From: Ancylobacter aquaticus
Lineage (GTDB): Bacteria > Pseudomonadota > Alphaproteobacteria > Rhizobiales > Xanthobacteraceae
Direction of reading: 5' to 3'
Length of the DNA stretch: 64,000 nt
NCBI RefSeq assembly: GCF_004339465.1
Contig: NZ_SMFY01000001.1
Coordinates: 310,001-374,000 of the forward strand
The notes under the pieces are model-generated. The model did no database searches, was not told the origin of the DNA, and was given only the letters and a program-made list of their open reading frames with translations. A program made the translations under genes and the position numbers. This document shows positions 1 through 12,757 of the stretch, one piece after another. Positions within the stretch are counted from its first letter, which is position 1. The number at the start of each line of letters is the position of its first letter.

Positions 1-2
1 TC

Positions 3-1997
<1,995 letters not shown>

Positions 1998-2031
1998 GGC
2001 GCTCGCCCTGGCGCGAGGGCGGAGCGCCGGG

Positions 2032-2904
2032 TCAGCCCGTGGCGACCAGAGCGGTGGCCAGCGGCAGCGGCGCCGGCCGCAGGAAGCCGGCCGCGCCGGC
2101 AAGCATCCGCCCGGCAATCTCGCTGCCGCGCCGCACCGCCGCCTGCGGCGGCTCGCCGGCCATCCATCCGTCGATGAAGCCGGCGGCGAAGGCGTCGCCC
2201 GCCCCCGTCGTGTCGGGCGGCGTCGTGTGGTCCGGGGTGGCGAGCGGCGGTACCGCGACGCTGCTGCGCCCCTGTGCCTGCAACAGTTGCACCGGCCCGG
2301 ACCCCTGCGTCAGCACCAGCGCCGCGAGGCCCTCGCCGCCGATCTCCCGCGCATGACGGAAGGCGTCGGCGCCGGCGAACAGCGCATGGTCGGAGGCCGA
2401 GGCAATGAGGATATGCGCCGGCCGACGCTCCGTGTGCTCCAGCGGCACCTGCGCCACCACCTTTGTGCGCGCGGCCAGCGCGTCCAGCAGGCCGGGCGCG
2501 GTGCGGCGGATATTGACATAGGCCATGTCGACGTCGAGCGCGGGCAGGGCGGTGAGCCGGCGCGCCTCCGACGCGGCGGGGGCGATGATGGTGCGCTCGC
2601 CGGCGGCGTCGACCAGAATGTCCAGCGGTACGGTCGGCGCGTCGGTGTCGCGCAGGTGCCTGAGGTCGAACCCCATCGTCTCCAGCCGGTCCCGGCAGGC
2701 GCGGCCGGCAGCGTCGGTGGAGAGCGTGGCCACCAGCGTCACGCGATGGCCCAGCGCCAGCAGCGCCGCGCCGGTGTTGAAGCCGCCGCCGCCGAAGCGC
2801 AGCGCCACGTCGCTCCGGGTCAGCCGTTCGCCGGCCTGCAGCGGGGCGGCGAGCCGCCAGATGCGGTCGACATTGACGCTTCCGACCACCAGCACATGGC
2901 CCAT
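2032..2904 (-). CDS. PfkB-family carbohydrate kinase
   Basis: A 290-residue cytoplasmic sugar or nucleoside kinase of the ribokinase/PfkB superfamily. The N-terminal GGGGFNTGAALLALG motif and the C-terminal TTGAGDAFAAGF anion-hole motif, with the catalytic Asp, are both present. The ATG at 2904 is chosen because GGGGA sits 8 bases upstream and the Rossmann-like start GHVLVVGSVNVDR follows directly; a longer reading of the frame adds 44 residues without family character. It converges with nadE and is divergent from the following hydrolase gene. The substrate cannot be read from the sequence; fructose, ribose, adenosine or a sugar acid are all possible. Confidence 0.85.
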   Translation of the reverse strand: MGHVLVVGSVNVDRIWRLAAPLQAGERLTRSDVALRFGGGGFNTGAALLALGHRVTLVATLSTDAAGRACRDRLETMGFDLRHLRDTDAPTVPLDILVDAAGERTIIAPAASEARRLTALPALDVDMAYVNIRRTAPGLLDALAARTKVVAQVPLEHTERRPAHILIASASDHALFAGADAFRHAREIGGEGLAALVLTQGSGPVQLLQAQGRSSVAVPPLATPDHTTPPDTTGAGDAFAAGFIDGWMAGEPPQAAVRRGSEIAGRMLAGAAGFLRPAPLPLATALVATG

Positions 2905-3131
2905 GGCGATTTCCCCGGTGCGTGCGGCGCACGGCCGGCGCGCGCCCTGCGTCGAGCGATAGGAGAGCGGCCTCGATTCGACAAGCCGGCGCAGGCCGAC
3001 TGCCGGCAAGGCAAGCCTCGACGCGGCGCGGTTCATCGCGCCCGGCCTCGACGCGGCCGGGCTTTGCCGGTAGGTCTTTGGCGCGCCCGGCAGGGCCGGC
3101 AGGTGGTTTCGACGGCAGGGAGACAGGGTCG

Positions 3132-3977
3132 ATGAAGCTCGTTCGCTATGGGGACATCGGGCGCGAGCGCCCCGGCCTGATCGACGCGGCCGGCGTGCTG
3201 CGTGATCTTTCCTCGCTGGTGTCGGACATCGAGGGCAAGGCCCTGCTGCCGGAAAGCCTCGCCCGGCTGCGCGAACTCGACCCTGCGGACCTGCTGGCGG
3301 TCGAGGGCGCGCCGCGCCTGGGGCCGTGCGTCGGCGCGGTCGGCAAATTCGTCTGCGTCGGGCTCAACTACACCGACCACGCCATGGAGGCCGGACAGCC
3401 GATTCCCGAGGAGCCGGTGCTGTTCCTGAAGCCGACGAGCTGCATCGTCGGCCCCAACGACAATGTCGAAATTCCCCGTGGCTCGACCAAGACCGACTGG
3501 GAGGTCGAGCTCGGCATCGTGATCGGAAAGCCGGCTAAATATATCGCCGTCGAAGATGCCTATGACCATGTCGCGGGCTATTGCGTCGTCAATGACGTGT
3601 CCGAGCGCAGCTTCCAGCTGGAGCGCGGCGGGACCTGGGACAAGGGCAAGGGCTGCGACACGTTCGGCCCCATCGGCCCCTGGCTGGTGACGACCGACGA
3701 GATCACCGACCCGCAGGCGCTCGACATGTGGCTGGAGGTGGACGGTGTGCGCCGCCAGTCCGGCTCCACCCGCACCATGATCTTCGACGTGCCGACCATC
3801 GTCGCCTATGTCAGCCAGTTCATGAGCCTTCAGCCGGGCGACATCATCTCCACCGGCACGCCGCCGGGTGTCGGCCTCGGCATGAAGCCGCCGGTCTATC
3901 TCGCCCCCGGCCAGACCATGCGGCTCTCGGTCTCGGGCCTCGGCGTACAGGAGCAGCGTCTCGTCGCGGCCGGCTGA
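3132..3977 (+). CDS. Fumarylacetoacetase (FAH)-family hydrolase or isomerase
   Basis: A 281-residue metal-dependent enzyme of the FAH superfamily, which cleaves or isomerises C-C bonds in beta-diketone or 2-oxo acids. The metal-binding acidic residues are visible in DWEVELGIVIGK and the later VVNDVSER, with the usual GDIISTGTPPGVGLG near the C terminus. The ATG at 3132 follows GGGAGACAGGG. Close relatives are annotated as ureidoglycolate lyase or 2-hydroxyhepta-2,4-diene-1,7-dioate isomerase; the exact substrate is not determined. It stands alone: the divergent kinase starts about 230 bases upstream and the dehydratase genes about 150 bases downstream. Confidence 0.85.
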   Translation: MKLVRYGDIGRERPGLIDAAGVLRDLSSLVSDIEGKALLPESLARLRELDPADLLAVEGAPRLGPCVGAVGKFVCVGLNYTDHAMEAGQPIPEEPVLFLKPTSCIVGPNDNVEIPRGSTKTDWEVELGIVIGKPAKYIAVEDAYDHVAGYCVVNDVSERSFQLERGGTWDKGKGCDTFGPIGPWLVTTDEITDPQALDMWLEVDGVRRQSGSTRTMIFDVPTIVAYVSQFMSLQPGDIISTGTPPGVGLGMKPPVYLAPGQTMRLSVSGLGVQEQRLVAAG

Positions 3978-4128
3978 TCGCCACCGGCGGGGTATCTGTG
4001 GCGGGGCGTTTGCGCCTCGGCTCTCGCTGTCCCGCCATCGGACAGGCGGCCGTCCTCCGCTTTATCCTGCGCCCCGTCTTCACTATCGTGAGGTGGGTCC
4101 CGGAGAGGACCGTGCGGGAGGCCCGAGC

Positions 4129-6432
4129 ATGAGCGATCTGCCCCGAGACGATGCGCCCCAAAACTCCAATCGCTGGCGCCGTTTCGCCGAGTGGGACGAG
4201 CGGCCGCTGCGCCACGACCTGTTCGCGGCGGAAAACCCCGAGGCCGGATTCTCGGTGTTCCACAGCCCGTATGACCCCGCGCCCTCCCTCAGCATCGAGG
4301 GCGGCCGGGTCACGGTGATGGACGGCAAGCCGGCCGCCGATTTCGACATTCTGGACGCCTTCATTGCCGCCCACCATATCGACCCCGACATGGCGGCCAC
4401 CGCGATGGCGATGGACCCGGGCGACATCGCCCGCAAACTGGTCGACATCAATGTGCCCCGCCAGGAACTTGAAGCGCTGGCGCGCGGGCTGACCCCGGCG
4501 CGCCTCGCCGAGGTTGTGGGCCGGCTGTCGGCGCTGGAGATCACCTTCGCCTACGCGAAGATGCGCCAGCGCCAGACCCCCGGAAACCAGGCCCATGTGA
4601 CCAATGCCAAGGACGACCCGCTCCAGCTCGCCGCCGACGCCGCCGTCGCGGTCGCTCTCGGCTTCGACGAGATCGAGACCACCATGCGCGTCGCCTCCAA
4701 CAGCTGGGCCAATGCGCTGGCCTGCACGGTGGGGGCCGCGGTGGGGCGTGGCGGGGTGCTGTTCCAGTGCTCCATCGAGGAGGCGGAGGAACTGCAGATC
4801 GGCCTTGCCGGGCTTGCCTCCTATGCCGAGACGGTTTCGGTCTACGGCACCGAGCGCGCCTTCATCGACGGTGACGACACGCCGTGGTCGAAGGCGCTGC
4901 TCACCGCCGCCTATGCCTCGCGCGGCATCAAGGCCCGCTGCACCTCGGGCGCGGCATCGGAACTGCTGATGGGCTTTCACGAGCAGCGCTCGCTGCTCTA
5001 TCTCGAAGCCCGTTGCCTGTGCCTGCAGCGGGCGATGGGCGTGCAGGGCACGCAGAATGGCGGCATTGACGGCGCCCCGCTCACCGCCTCCATGGCCGGC
5101 GGGGTGCGCGAGCTGATGGCGGAGAACCTCATCGCCGTCTGGCTCGGCCTCGAATGCGCCTCCGGCAACGACTGCCGCACCAGCGAATCCGAAATCCGTG
5201 TCGGCGCCAAGATCACGCCCTATCTGCTGGCGGGTTCCGACCTCATCTGCTCGGGCTTCGGCTCGATCAAGAAATACGACAACTCGTTCAACCCCTCGCT
5301 CTTCAATGGCGAGGAAATCGAGGACTATCTGCTGCTCCAGCGCGATTTCCAGACCGATGGCGGCCTTACCCCCGTGGAGGAGGACCAGGTGCTGGGCCTG
5401 CGGGTGCGGGCGGTGGAGGCGCTGGCGGCGGTGATGGAGGAACTCGGCCTCGGCAGCGTGCCGCGGGCGCGGATGATGTCGGTGGTGTTTGCCTCCGGCT
5501 CGGAGGAGACGGAGAGCTACACTGCCGGCGAGGTGACGCCGATCAGCGCTGCCATCAAGGCGCGCGGCCTCACCGCCATCGACGTGGTGCGGGCGCTCGC
5601 CCGGCGCGGCTTCACGCAGGAGGCCGAGAACCTGCTGCTTATGCTGCGCCAGCGCATTTCCGGCGACTATCTCCAGACCTCCGCGATGGTGCGCGACGGG
5701 CGGGTGATGAGCGCCATCAACGATCCCAACAACTATAGCGGGCCGGGCACCGGCTACCGCATGCCGGAGCCCCGTTGGCAGGCGGTGCAGGGCATCCGCA
5801 ACGTTCTCACCCGCGAGCGGGTGCTGGCGGCGGAAAATGTGGGCGAAGGCGGCGCGGAGGCCGACTGGCTGGTGCCCGCCGGTCCGGCGGAAAAGGGTGT
5901 GAACCCGCATGAGGTGGTGATCGGCGTCAGCCCCGGCTTCGGCCGCCAGTTGCACCAGACCACGGCCGGCCACGCGCTGGCCGATGTGGTGGCGGCGCTG
6001 GTCGGCGGCATCACTGCGGGGGGCGGCACGGCGCGGGTGGTGCGGATGCTGCACACCGCCGACACCTCCTTTCTCGGCCTCGCCGCAGCACGGCTGTCGG
6101 GGTCGGGCTTCGGCATCGGTATCCAGGCCAAGGGCACGACGGTTCTGCACCAGGCCGACCGCATGCCGCACATGAACCTCGAACTCTTCTCCAACGCCCC
6201 CCTCGCCGGGCTCGACCATTACCGGGCGCTGGGCCGCAACGCCGCACGTCACACCTTCGGCGAGGCGCCCGAGCCGGTGATGGTGCCGACCCATGGCGAG
6301 GCGCTCGGCGCCCGCTTCCATGTGCGGGTGGCGCTGCTCTACGCCATCGAGACCGGCCTCATCGAACCGGGCGGTCACCCCGTCGAACTCGACTACCGCC
6401 CCGAAATGCGTGCGCCGGAGGCTGCCCAATGA
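4129..6432 (+). CDS. B12-dependent glycerol/diol dehydratase, fused large and medium subunits
   Basis: Adenosylcobalamin radical enzyme that turns glycerol into 3-hydroxypropanal or 1,2-propanediol into propanal. Residues 1 to about 560 match the alpha subunit (PduC/DhaB1): see RQTPGNQAHVTNAKDDP, SYAETVSVYGTE, DGDDTPWSKA and GPGTGYRM. From about residue 592 the chain continues as the beta subunit, with VIGVSPGFGRQLHQT and GIGIQAKGTTVLHQ. In enteric bacteria these are two genes; here they form one 767-residue chain. The ATG at 4129 follows GGGAGG with good spacing. The stop overlaps the small-subunit start by ATGA, so the two are co-translated. No reactivating factor (DdrA/DdrB-like) gene and no microcompartment gene is in the window. 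The convergent neighbour is glpK, which supports glycerol as substrate. Confidence 0.92.
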   Translation: MSDLPRDDAPQNSNRWRRFAEWDERPLRHDLFAAENPEAGFSVFHSPYDPAPSLSIEGGRVTVMDGKPAADFDILDAFIAAHHIDPDMAATAMAMDPGDIARKLVDINVPRQELEALARGLTPARLAEVVGRLSALEITFAYAKMRQRQTPGNQAHVTNAKDDPLQLAADAAVAVALGFDEIETTMRVASNSWANALACTVGAAVGRGGVLFQCSIEEAEELQIGLAGLASYAETVSVYGTERAFIDGDDTPWSKALLTAAYASRGIKARCTSGAASELLMGFHEQRSLLYLEARCLCLQRAMGVQGTQNGGIDGAPLTASMAGGVRELMAENLIAVWLGLECASGNDCRTSESEIRVGAKITPYLLAGSDLICSGFGSIKKYDNSFNPSLFNGEEIEDYLLLQRDFQTDGGLTPVEEDQVLGLRVRAVEALAAVMEELGLGSVPRARMMSVVFASGSEETESYTAGEVTPISAAIKARGLTAIDVVRALARRGFTQEAENLLLMLRQRISGDYLQTSAMVRDGRVMSAINDPNNYSGPGTGYRMPEPRWQAVQGIRNVLTRERVLAAENVGEGGAEADWLVPAGPAEKGVNPHEVVIGVSPGFGRQLHQTTAGHALADVVAALVGGITAGGGTARVVRMLHTADTSFLGLAAARLSGSGFGIGIQAKGTTVLHQADRMPHMNLELFSNAPLAGLDHYRALGRNAARHTFGEAPEPVMVPTHGEALGARFHVRVALLYAIETGLIEPGGHPVELDYRPEMRAPEAAQ

Positions 6433-6860
6433 GCGCCGATCCGATGAGCGACCTCGATCTCTACCCCGTCGCCGAGAAAGCGCCCGAGCGGGTGAGGACC
6501 CCCACCGGCAAGCCGCTTTCCGCCCTCACTCTGGACGCCGTGCTCTCCGGCGACATCGGCGCCGAGGATATCGCGATCACCCCTGAGGCCTTGATGTTGC
6601 AGGCGAAAATTGCCCGCGCCGCCGGCCGCGCGACGCTGGCGGAAAACTTCGAGCGCGCCGCCGATCTGGTTCGCGTGCCGCAGGAGCTGATTCTCGACAC
6701 CTATGAACTGCTGCGGCCGGGCCGGGCTGCCGACGCGCAACAGCTTCTCGACCGGGCGGCGCTGCTGCGCCGCGACTATGGCGCCGCCCGCGTCGCTGCC
6801 CTCATCGAGGAAGCCGCCGCCGTCTATGCCCGGCGTGGCCTTTTCGTGAAGCGTTACTGA
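6429..6860 (+). CDS. Glycerol/diol dehydratase small subunit
   Basis: A 143-residue gamma subunit (PduE/DhaB3-like) of the B12-dependent dehydratase. It shows the family features TPTGKPLSALTLDAVLSG, the DIAITPEALMLQA segment and the helical C-terminal part with RAALLRRDYGAARVA. It lies in an ATGA overlap with the fused alpha-beta gene and so completes an alpha-beta-gamma enzyme from only two genes. It ends 28 bases before the convergent glpK gene. The assignment is strong because both sequence and partner agree. Confidence 0.9.
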   Translation: MSADPMSDLDLYPVAEKAPERVRTPTGKPLSALTLDAVLSGDIGAEDIAITPEALMLQAKIARAAGRATLAENFERAADLVRVPQELILDTYELLRPGRAADAQQLLDRAALLRRDYGAARVAALIEEAAAVYARRGLFVKRY

Positions 6861-6887
6861 GCCGAAGCAGGGATTTGGCTGCGTCGC

Positions 6888-8390
<1,503 letters not shown>

Positions 8391-8400
8391 GTGGCGCTCC

Positions 8401-8580
8401 GCGAAAAGGCGTCATCCCGGAAGGTTCGCACCTGTCCGGGATGAGTGTCCATGTCGGGCGGGATGCCGTCGGGCGACGGCATGACGGGCAAAGGGGGCCC
8501 CGGACGGCGGACGTCCGGGACGAGATGCCGGGGCGGAGCCTTGATGCGCTCCCGATGCCCCGGCGCCGGGATCAGCTGAC
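8401..8580. repeat. Palindromic intergenic repeat between glpK and glpV
   Basis: A run of inverted repeats without a gene. Perfect 10-base arms TCATCCCGGA and TCCGGGATGA lie at 8412-8421 and 8435-8444, then come ATGCCGTCG/CGACGGCAT and a CCCGGACG/CGTCCGGG pair. Arms of the type TCATCC...GGATGA recur elsewhere in this window (59044, 63730), which suggests a dispersed alphaproteobacterial intergenic element. It could slow or protect the glp transcript between the binding-protein gene and glpK. Confidence 0.6.
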
Positions 8581-8585
8581 CCGCG

Positions 8586-10343
8586 TCAGTTCTTCTTCGG
8601 CGGGGTGGCGGGCCAGGAGCCGATCAGCGTGTCGTAGTCGATGGTCTCGCCCTGCGGCTTCTCGTTGGCGAGCTTGGGCTGCGGCGCGAGATTGCCCGAT
8701 TCCTTGGCGAGATTGACCCAGTATTCCATCGGCTGCTTGGCGTTCAGCTTCGGGCCGCATTCGCCCTGCACGCCGGAACGCTCCAGGCGCTCCATCACCG
8801 ATTCCTGCGCGAGCGCCAGCGAGTCCATGGCCGCCTGCGGGGTCTTGGCGCCGGAGGAGGCATCGCCGATCGCCTGCCACCAGAGCTGCGCCAGCTTGGG
8901 GTAGTCCGGGACATTGGCGCCGGTGGGCGACCACTGCACGCGGGCCGGCGAGCGGTAGAACTCGATCAGGCCGCCAAGCTGGGGCGCGCGCTCGGTGAAG
9001 CTCTTGTCCCAGATGTCGCTCTCGCGGATGAAGGTGAGGCCGACATGGCTCTTCTTCAGCGAGACGGTCTTGGAGGTGACGAACTGGGCGTAGAGCCAGG
9101 CCGCCTTGCGGCGGTCGACCGGGGTCGACTTGAGCAGGGTCCAGGAACCGACGTCCTGGTAGCCGAGCTTCATGCCGTCCTTCCAGTAGGCGCCCTTGGG
9201 CGAGGGGGCCATGCGCCATTTCGGCGTGCCGTCGGCGTTCATGACCGGCAGGCCGGGCTTCACCATGTCGGCGGTGAAGGCGGTGTACCAGAACATCTGC
9301 TGGGCGATGTTGCCCTGGGCGGGAACCGGGCCGGCCTCGGAGAAGGTCATGCCGGCGGCCTGGGGCGGCGTGTAGGCCTTGAGCCACTCGATGTATTTGG
9401 CGATGGAATAGACCGCCGCCGGGCCGTTGGTGTCGCCGCCGCGCTCGACGGTCGAGCCGGTGGGGCGGCAGCCTTCCATGCGGATGCCCCATTCGTCGAC
9501 CGGCTTGCCGTTGGGCAGGCCGCGATCGCCATTGCCGGCCATGGAGAGCCACGCATCGGTGAAGCGCCAGCCGAGCGAGGGGTCCTTCTTGCCGTAGTCC
9601 ATGTTGCCGTAGACCTTGACGCCGTCGATTTCCTTCACGTCATTGGTGAAGAATTCGGCGATGTCCTCATAAGCGGACCAGTTCAGCGGCACGCCGAGTT
9701 CGTAATTGTACTTGGCCTTGAACTTGGCCTTGATGTCCGGATTGGTGAACCAGTCATAACGGAACCAATAGAGGTTCGCGAACTGCTGGTCGGGGAGCTG
9801 GTACACCTTGCCGTCGGGCGCAGTGGTGAAGGAGATGCCAATGAAGTCCGGCAGGTCGAGCGACGGCGACGTGACGTCCTTGCCCTCGCCAGCCATCCAG
9901 TCGGTCAGCGGCACGGCCTGCTTGTAGCGGAAATGGGTGCCGATGAGATCGGAATCGTTCACCCACGCATCGTAGATGTTCTTGCCCGACTGCATCTGCG
10001 TCTGGATCTTCTCGACGACGTCACCTTCCTGGATGAGGTCGTGGGTGAGCTTGATCCCGGTGATCTCGGAGAACGCCTTGGCGAGGACCTTGGCCTCGTA
10101 TTCATGCGTGGTGATGGTCTCGGAGACGACGTTGATCTCCATGCCCTTGAACGGTTCGGCAGCCTTGATGAACCATTCCAGCTCACGCATCTGCTCGTCC
10201 TTGGAGAGCGTGGAGGGCTGGAATTCGCTGTCGATCCACTTTTTGGCGGCGGCCTCGTCCGCGCGGACGGGCGCGGCAAAGGCGATCAGCGCCACGGCGC
10301 TGGCGGCCAGCAGAAGCCGGCCTCGGCTCTTAGACGGCAACAT
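8586..10343 (-). CDS. glpV: Glycerol ABC transporter substrate-binding protein
   Basis: Periplasmic binding protein of the rhizobial-type GlpSTPQUV glycerol importer, 585 residues. It has a signal peptide (KSRGRLLLAASAVALIAFAA, cleavage probably after VRA). It is longer than ordinary CUT1 binding proteins, which is normal for GlpV. The ATG at 10343 is preceded by GGGAGGAAAGACC, a near-ideal ribosome site; an upstream in-frame Met would destroy the signal peptide. It is the last gene of the transporter operon and lies just after glpU. Assignment rests on sequence character and on the complete conserved gene order glpD-S-T-P-Q-U-V. Confidence 0.93.
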   Translation of the reverse strand: MLPSKSRGRLLLAASAVALIAFAAPVRADEAAAKKWIDSEFQPSTLSKDEQMRELEWFIKAAEPFKGMEINVVSETITTHEYEAKVLAKAFSEITGIKLTHDLIQEGDVVEKIQTQMQSGKNIYDAWVNDSDLIGTHFRYKQAVPLTDWMAGEGKDVTSPSLDLPDFIGISFTTAPDGKVYQLPDQQFANLYWFRYDWFTNPDIKAKFKAKYNYELGVPLNWSAYEDIAEFFTNDVKEIDGVKVYGNMDYGKKDPSLGWRFTDAWLSMAGNGDRGLPNGKPVDEWGIRMEGCRPTGSTVERGGDTNGPAAVYSIAKYIEWLKAYTPPQAAGMTFSEAGPVPAQGNIAQQMFWYTAFTADMVKPGLPVMNADGTPKWRMAPSPKGAYWKDGMKLGYQDVGSWTLLKSTPVDRRKAAWLYAQFVTSKTVSLKKSHVGLTFIRESDIWDKSFTERAPQLGGLIEFYRSPARVQWSPTGANVPDYPKLAQLWWQAIGDASSGAKTPQAAMDSLALAQESVMERLERSGVQGECGPKLNAKQPMEYWVNLAKESGNLAPQPKLANEKPQGETIDYDTLIGSWPATPPKKN

Positions 10344-10400
10344 GGTCTTTCCTCCCGTTTCTTCCCAGAATTCCGCGGCTTTCATGCCGCTTAGGCGAAC

Positions 10401-10694
10401 TCACACGAGGCGGAACACCGCCAGCGCGTAGACAAGGCAGAGCGCGAGCGCCCAGCCGAGATTGGGTCCCACCAGGGCCAGCCAGGCGAGATTGATGAAG
10501 GCGCTGCCCAGCAGCGTGATGAACAGCCGGTCGCCGCGCGTGGTGGGAATGCCCAGCACGCCGACGCGGGCGCGCTCGGGGCGCCACAGCGCCAGCACGG
10601 TGAATACGAGGAGGAGGCTGGCGATGACGGCGAAGAACGCCGCGGTCGGCCAGGTCCACGCCATCCAGGCGGTGTTCTCGGCGAGTTGTTCCAC
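10401..10694 (-). CDS. glpU: Small membrane subunit of the glycerol ABC transporter (DUF2160-like)
   Basis: A 97-residue inner-membrane protein with two to three hydrophobic helices (AAFFAVIASLLLVFTVLALW, then LLGSAFINLAWLALVG and ALALCLVYALAVF) and the typical GIPTTRGDRLFITLLGS stretch of GlpU. The likely start is the GTG at 10694: GGGAGG lies six bases before it, inside the end of the preceding gene, whose TGA ends one base before this GTG. An internal ATG 10 codons later is an alternative. Its exact role in glycerol import is not known, but it is a constant partner of glpP and glpQ. Confidence 0.85.
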   Translation of the reverse strand: MEQLAENTAWMAWTWPTAAFFAVIASLLLVFTVLALWRPERARVGVLGIPTTRGDRLFITLLGSAFINLAWLALVGPNLGWALALCLVYALAVFRLV

Positions 10695-10695
10695 G

Positions 10696-11037
10696 TCACG
10701 CCTCCCCATCGTTCTTGAGGAAAGCGACGGCACCCGTGCTCTCGGCCGTATGGGCCAAAAAGCCCACGATGCCCTGCAAGTGCTCCAGAGCGTCCCAAAG
10801 CACCATGCCTTCGTTGGCGTTGTAGTCGGCCATCGCACTGCGCAGATCAACGATGTCATCGCAAACGTCGCCTACGCCCCATTCATCATTCTCGCTGAGA
10901 TCGAAAATGTTTCCGGCGACGGCGCGGTAATATTGATCATTAATCGGAACGGTGGTGATGCCCGATTTTTCCAAGGCCGAGAATATTGTTTCGGCCCATA
11001 TCTTGACGTCGGCAATAGCCAAGGAGTTATCAGCCAT
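10696..11037 (-). CDS. Unknown 113-residue protein inserted in the glp operon
   Basis: I do not recognise this protein. It is acidic and soluble-looking, without signal peptide or membrane segment, with segments such as VKIWAETIFSALEKSGITT, NIFDLSENDEWGVGDVCDD and ALEHLQGIVGFLAHTAEST. It starts in a TGATG overlap with glpQ and ends one base before the glpU start, so it is translationally coupled on both sides. The coding strand is visibly richer in A and T than its neighbours (for example around 10911-11035), with codons rare elsewhere here, which suggests a later arrival. The standard rhizobial operon passes directly from glpQ to glpU, so this is an extra gene. Confidence 0.8.
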   Translation of the reverse strand: MADNSLAIADVKIWAETIFSALEKSGITTVPINDQYYRAVAGNIFDLSENDEWGVGDVCDDIVDLRSAMADYNANEGMVLWDALEHLQGIVGFLAHTAESTGAVAFLKNDGEA

Positions 11038-11854
11038 CACACCCTCCCCAGGGCGAAGCCCTTGGCGATGTAGTTGCGCACGAACCAGATCACCAGCGCG
11101 CCGGGGATGATGGTGAGCACGCCGGCGGCGGCGAGCAGGCCCCAGTCCATGCCGGCGGCGGAGACGGTGCGGGTCATCGTCACCGCGATCGGCTTGGCGT
11201 TGGTGGCGGTCAGCGTGCGCGCCAGCAGCAGTTCCACCCAGGAGAACATGAAGCAGAAGAAGGCGGCGACGCCGATGCCGCTCGCGATCAGCGGCATGAA
11301 GATCTTGATGAAGAAGCGCGGGAAGGAATAGCCGTCGATCGCCGCCGTCTCGTCGATCTCGCGCGGCACGCCGGACATGAAGCCCTCCAGGATCCACACC
11401 GCCAAGGGCACGTTGAACAGGCAGTGCGCCAGCGCCACGGCCCAGGGCGTATCGAACAGACCGATGGCCGAATAGAGATTGAAGAAGGGTAGGGCGAACA
11501 CGGCGGGGGGCGCCATGCGGTTCGACAGCAGCCAGAAGAACAGGTGCTTTTCGCCCACGAAGCTGTAGCGCGAGAAGGCATAGGCCGCCGGCAGCGCCAG
11601 GGTGATCGAGATGATGGTGTTCAGCGCCACATAGGTCAGCGAATTGATGTAACCCGAATACCAGCTCGAATCGGTGAAGATCTTGATGTAGTGCTCGAAG
11701 GTGATCTCGTTCGGCCACAGCGAGACCGTCGTGTTGATCTCGAAATTGGTCTTCAGGCTCATGTTGACGAGCCAGTAGATCGGCAGGATCAGGAAGGCGA
11801 GATACAGCGCCATGACGAAGGCGCCGGCGCGCGAGGAGGGCTGCGAGGTCGAGC

Positions 11855-11858
<4 letters not shown>
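11037..11858 (-). CDS. glpQ: Glycerol ABC transporter permease
   Basis: Inner-membrane permease, 273 residues and about six membrane helices, of the MalG type. The cytoplasmic coupling loop with the EAA-like motif EIDETAAIDGYSFPRFFIKIF is present. The ATG at 11858 overlaps the glpP stop by ATGA; frame-open sequence upstream of it belongs to glpP in another frame. It pairs with GlpP to form the channel driven by GlpS and GlpT. The stop codon overlaps the start of the unknown 113-residue gene. Confidence 0.93.

Positions 11859-12756
<898 letters not shown>

Positions 12757-12757
<1 letters not shown>

Noticed and set aside
3844-6429. 861-codon open frame on the minus strand opposite the dehydratase gene
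   Set aside because: It is the mirror of a GC-rich real gene, rich in His, Arg and Gly with no domain; the plus strand gives a full-length family match.
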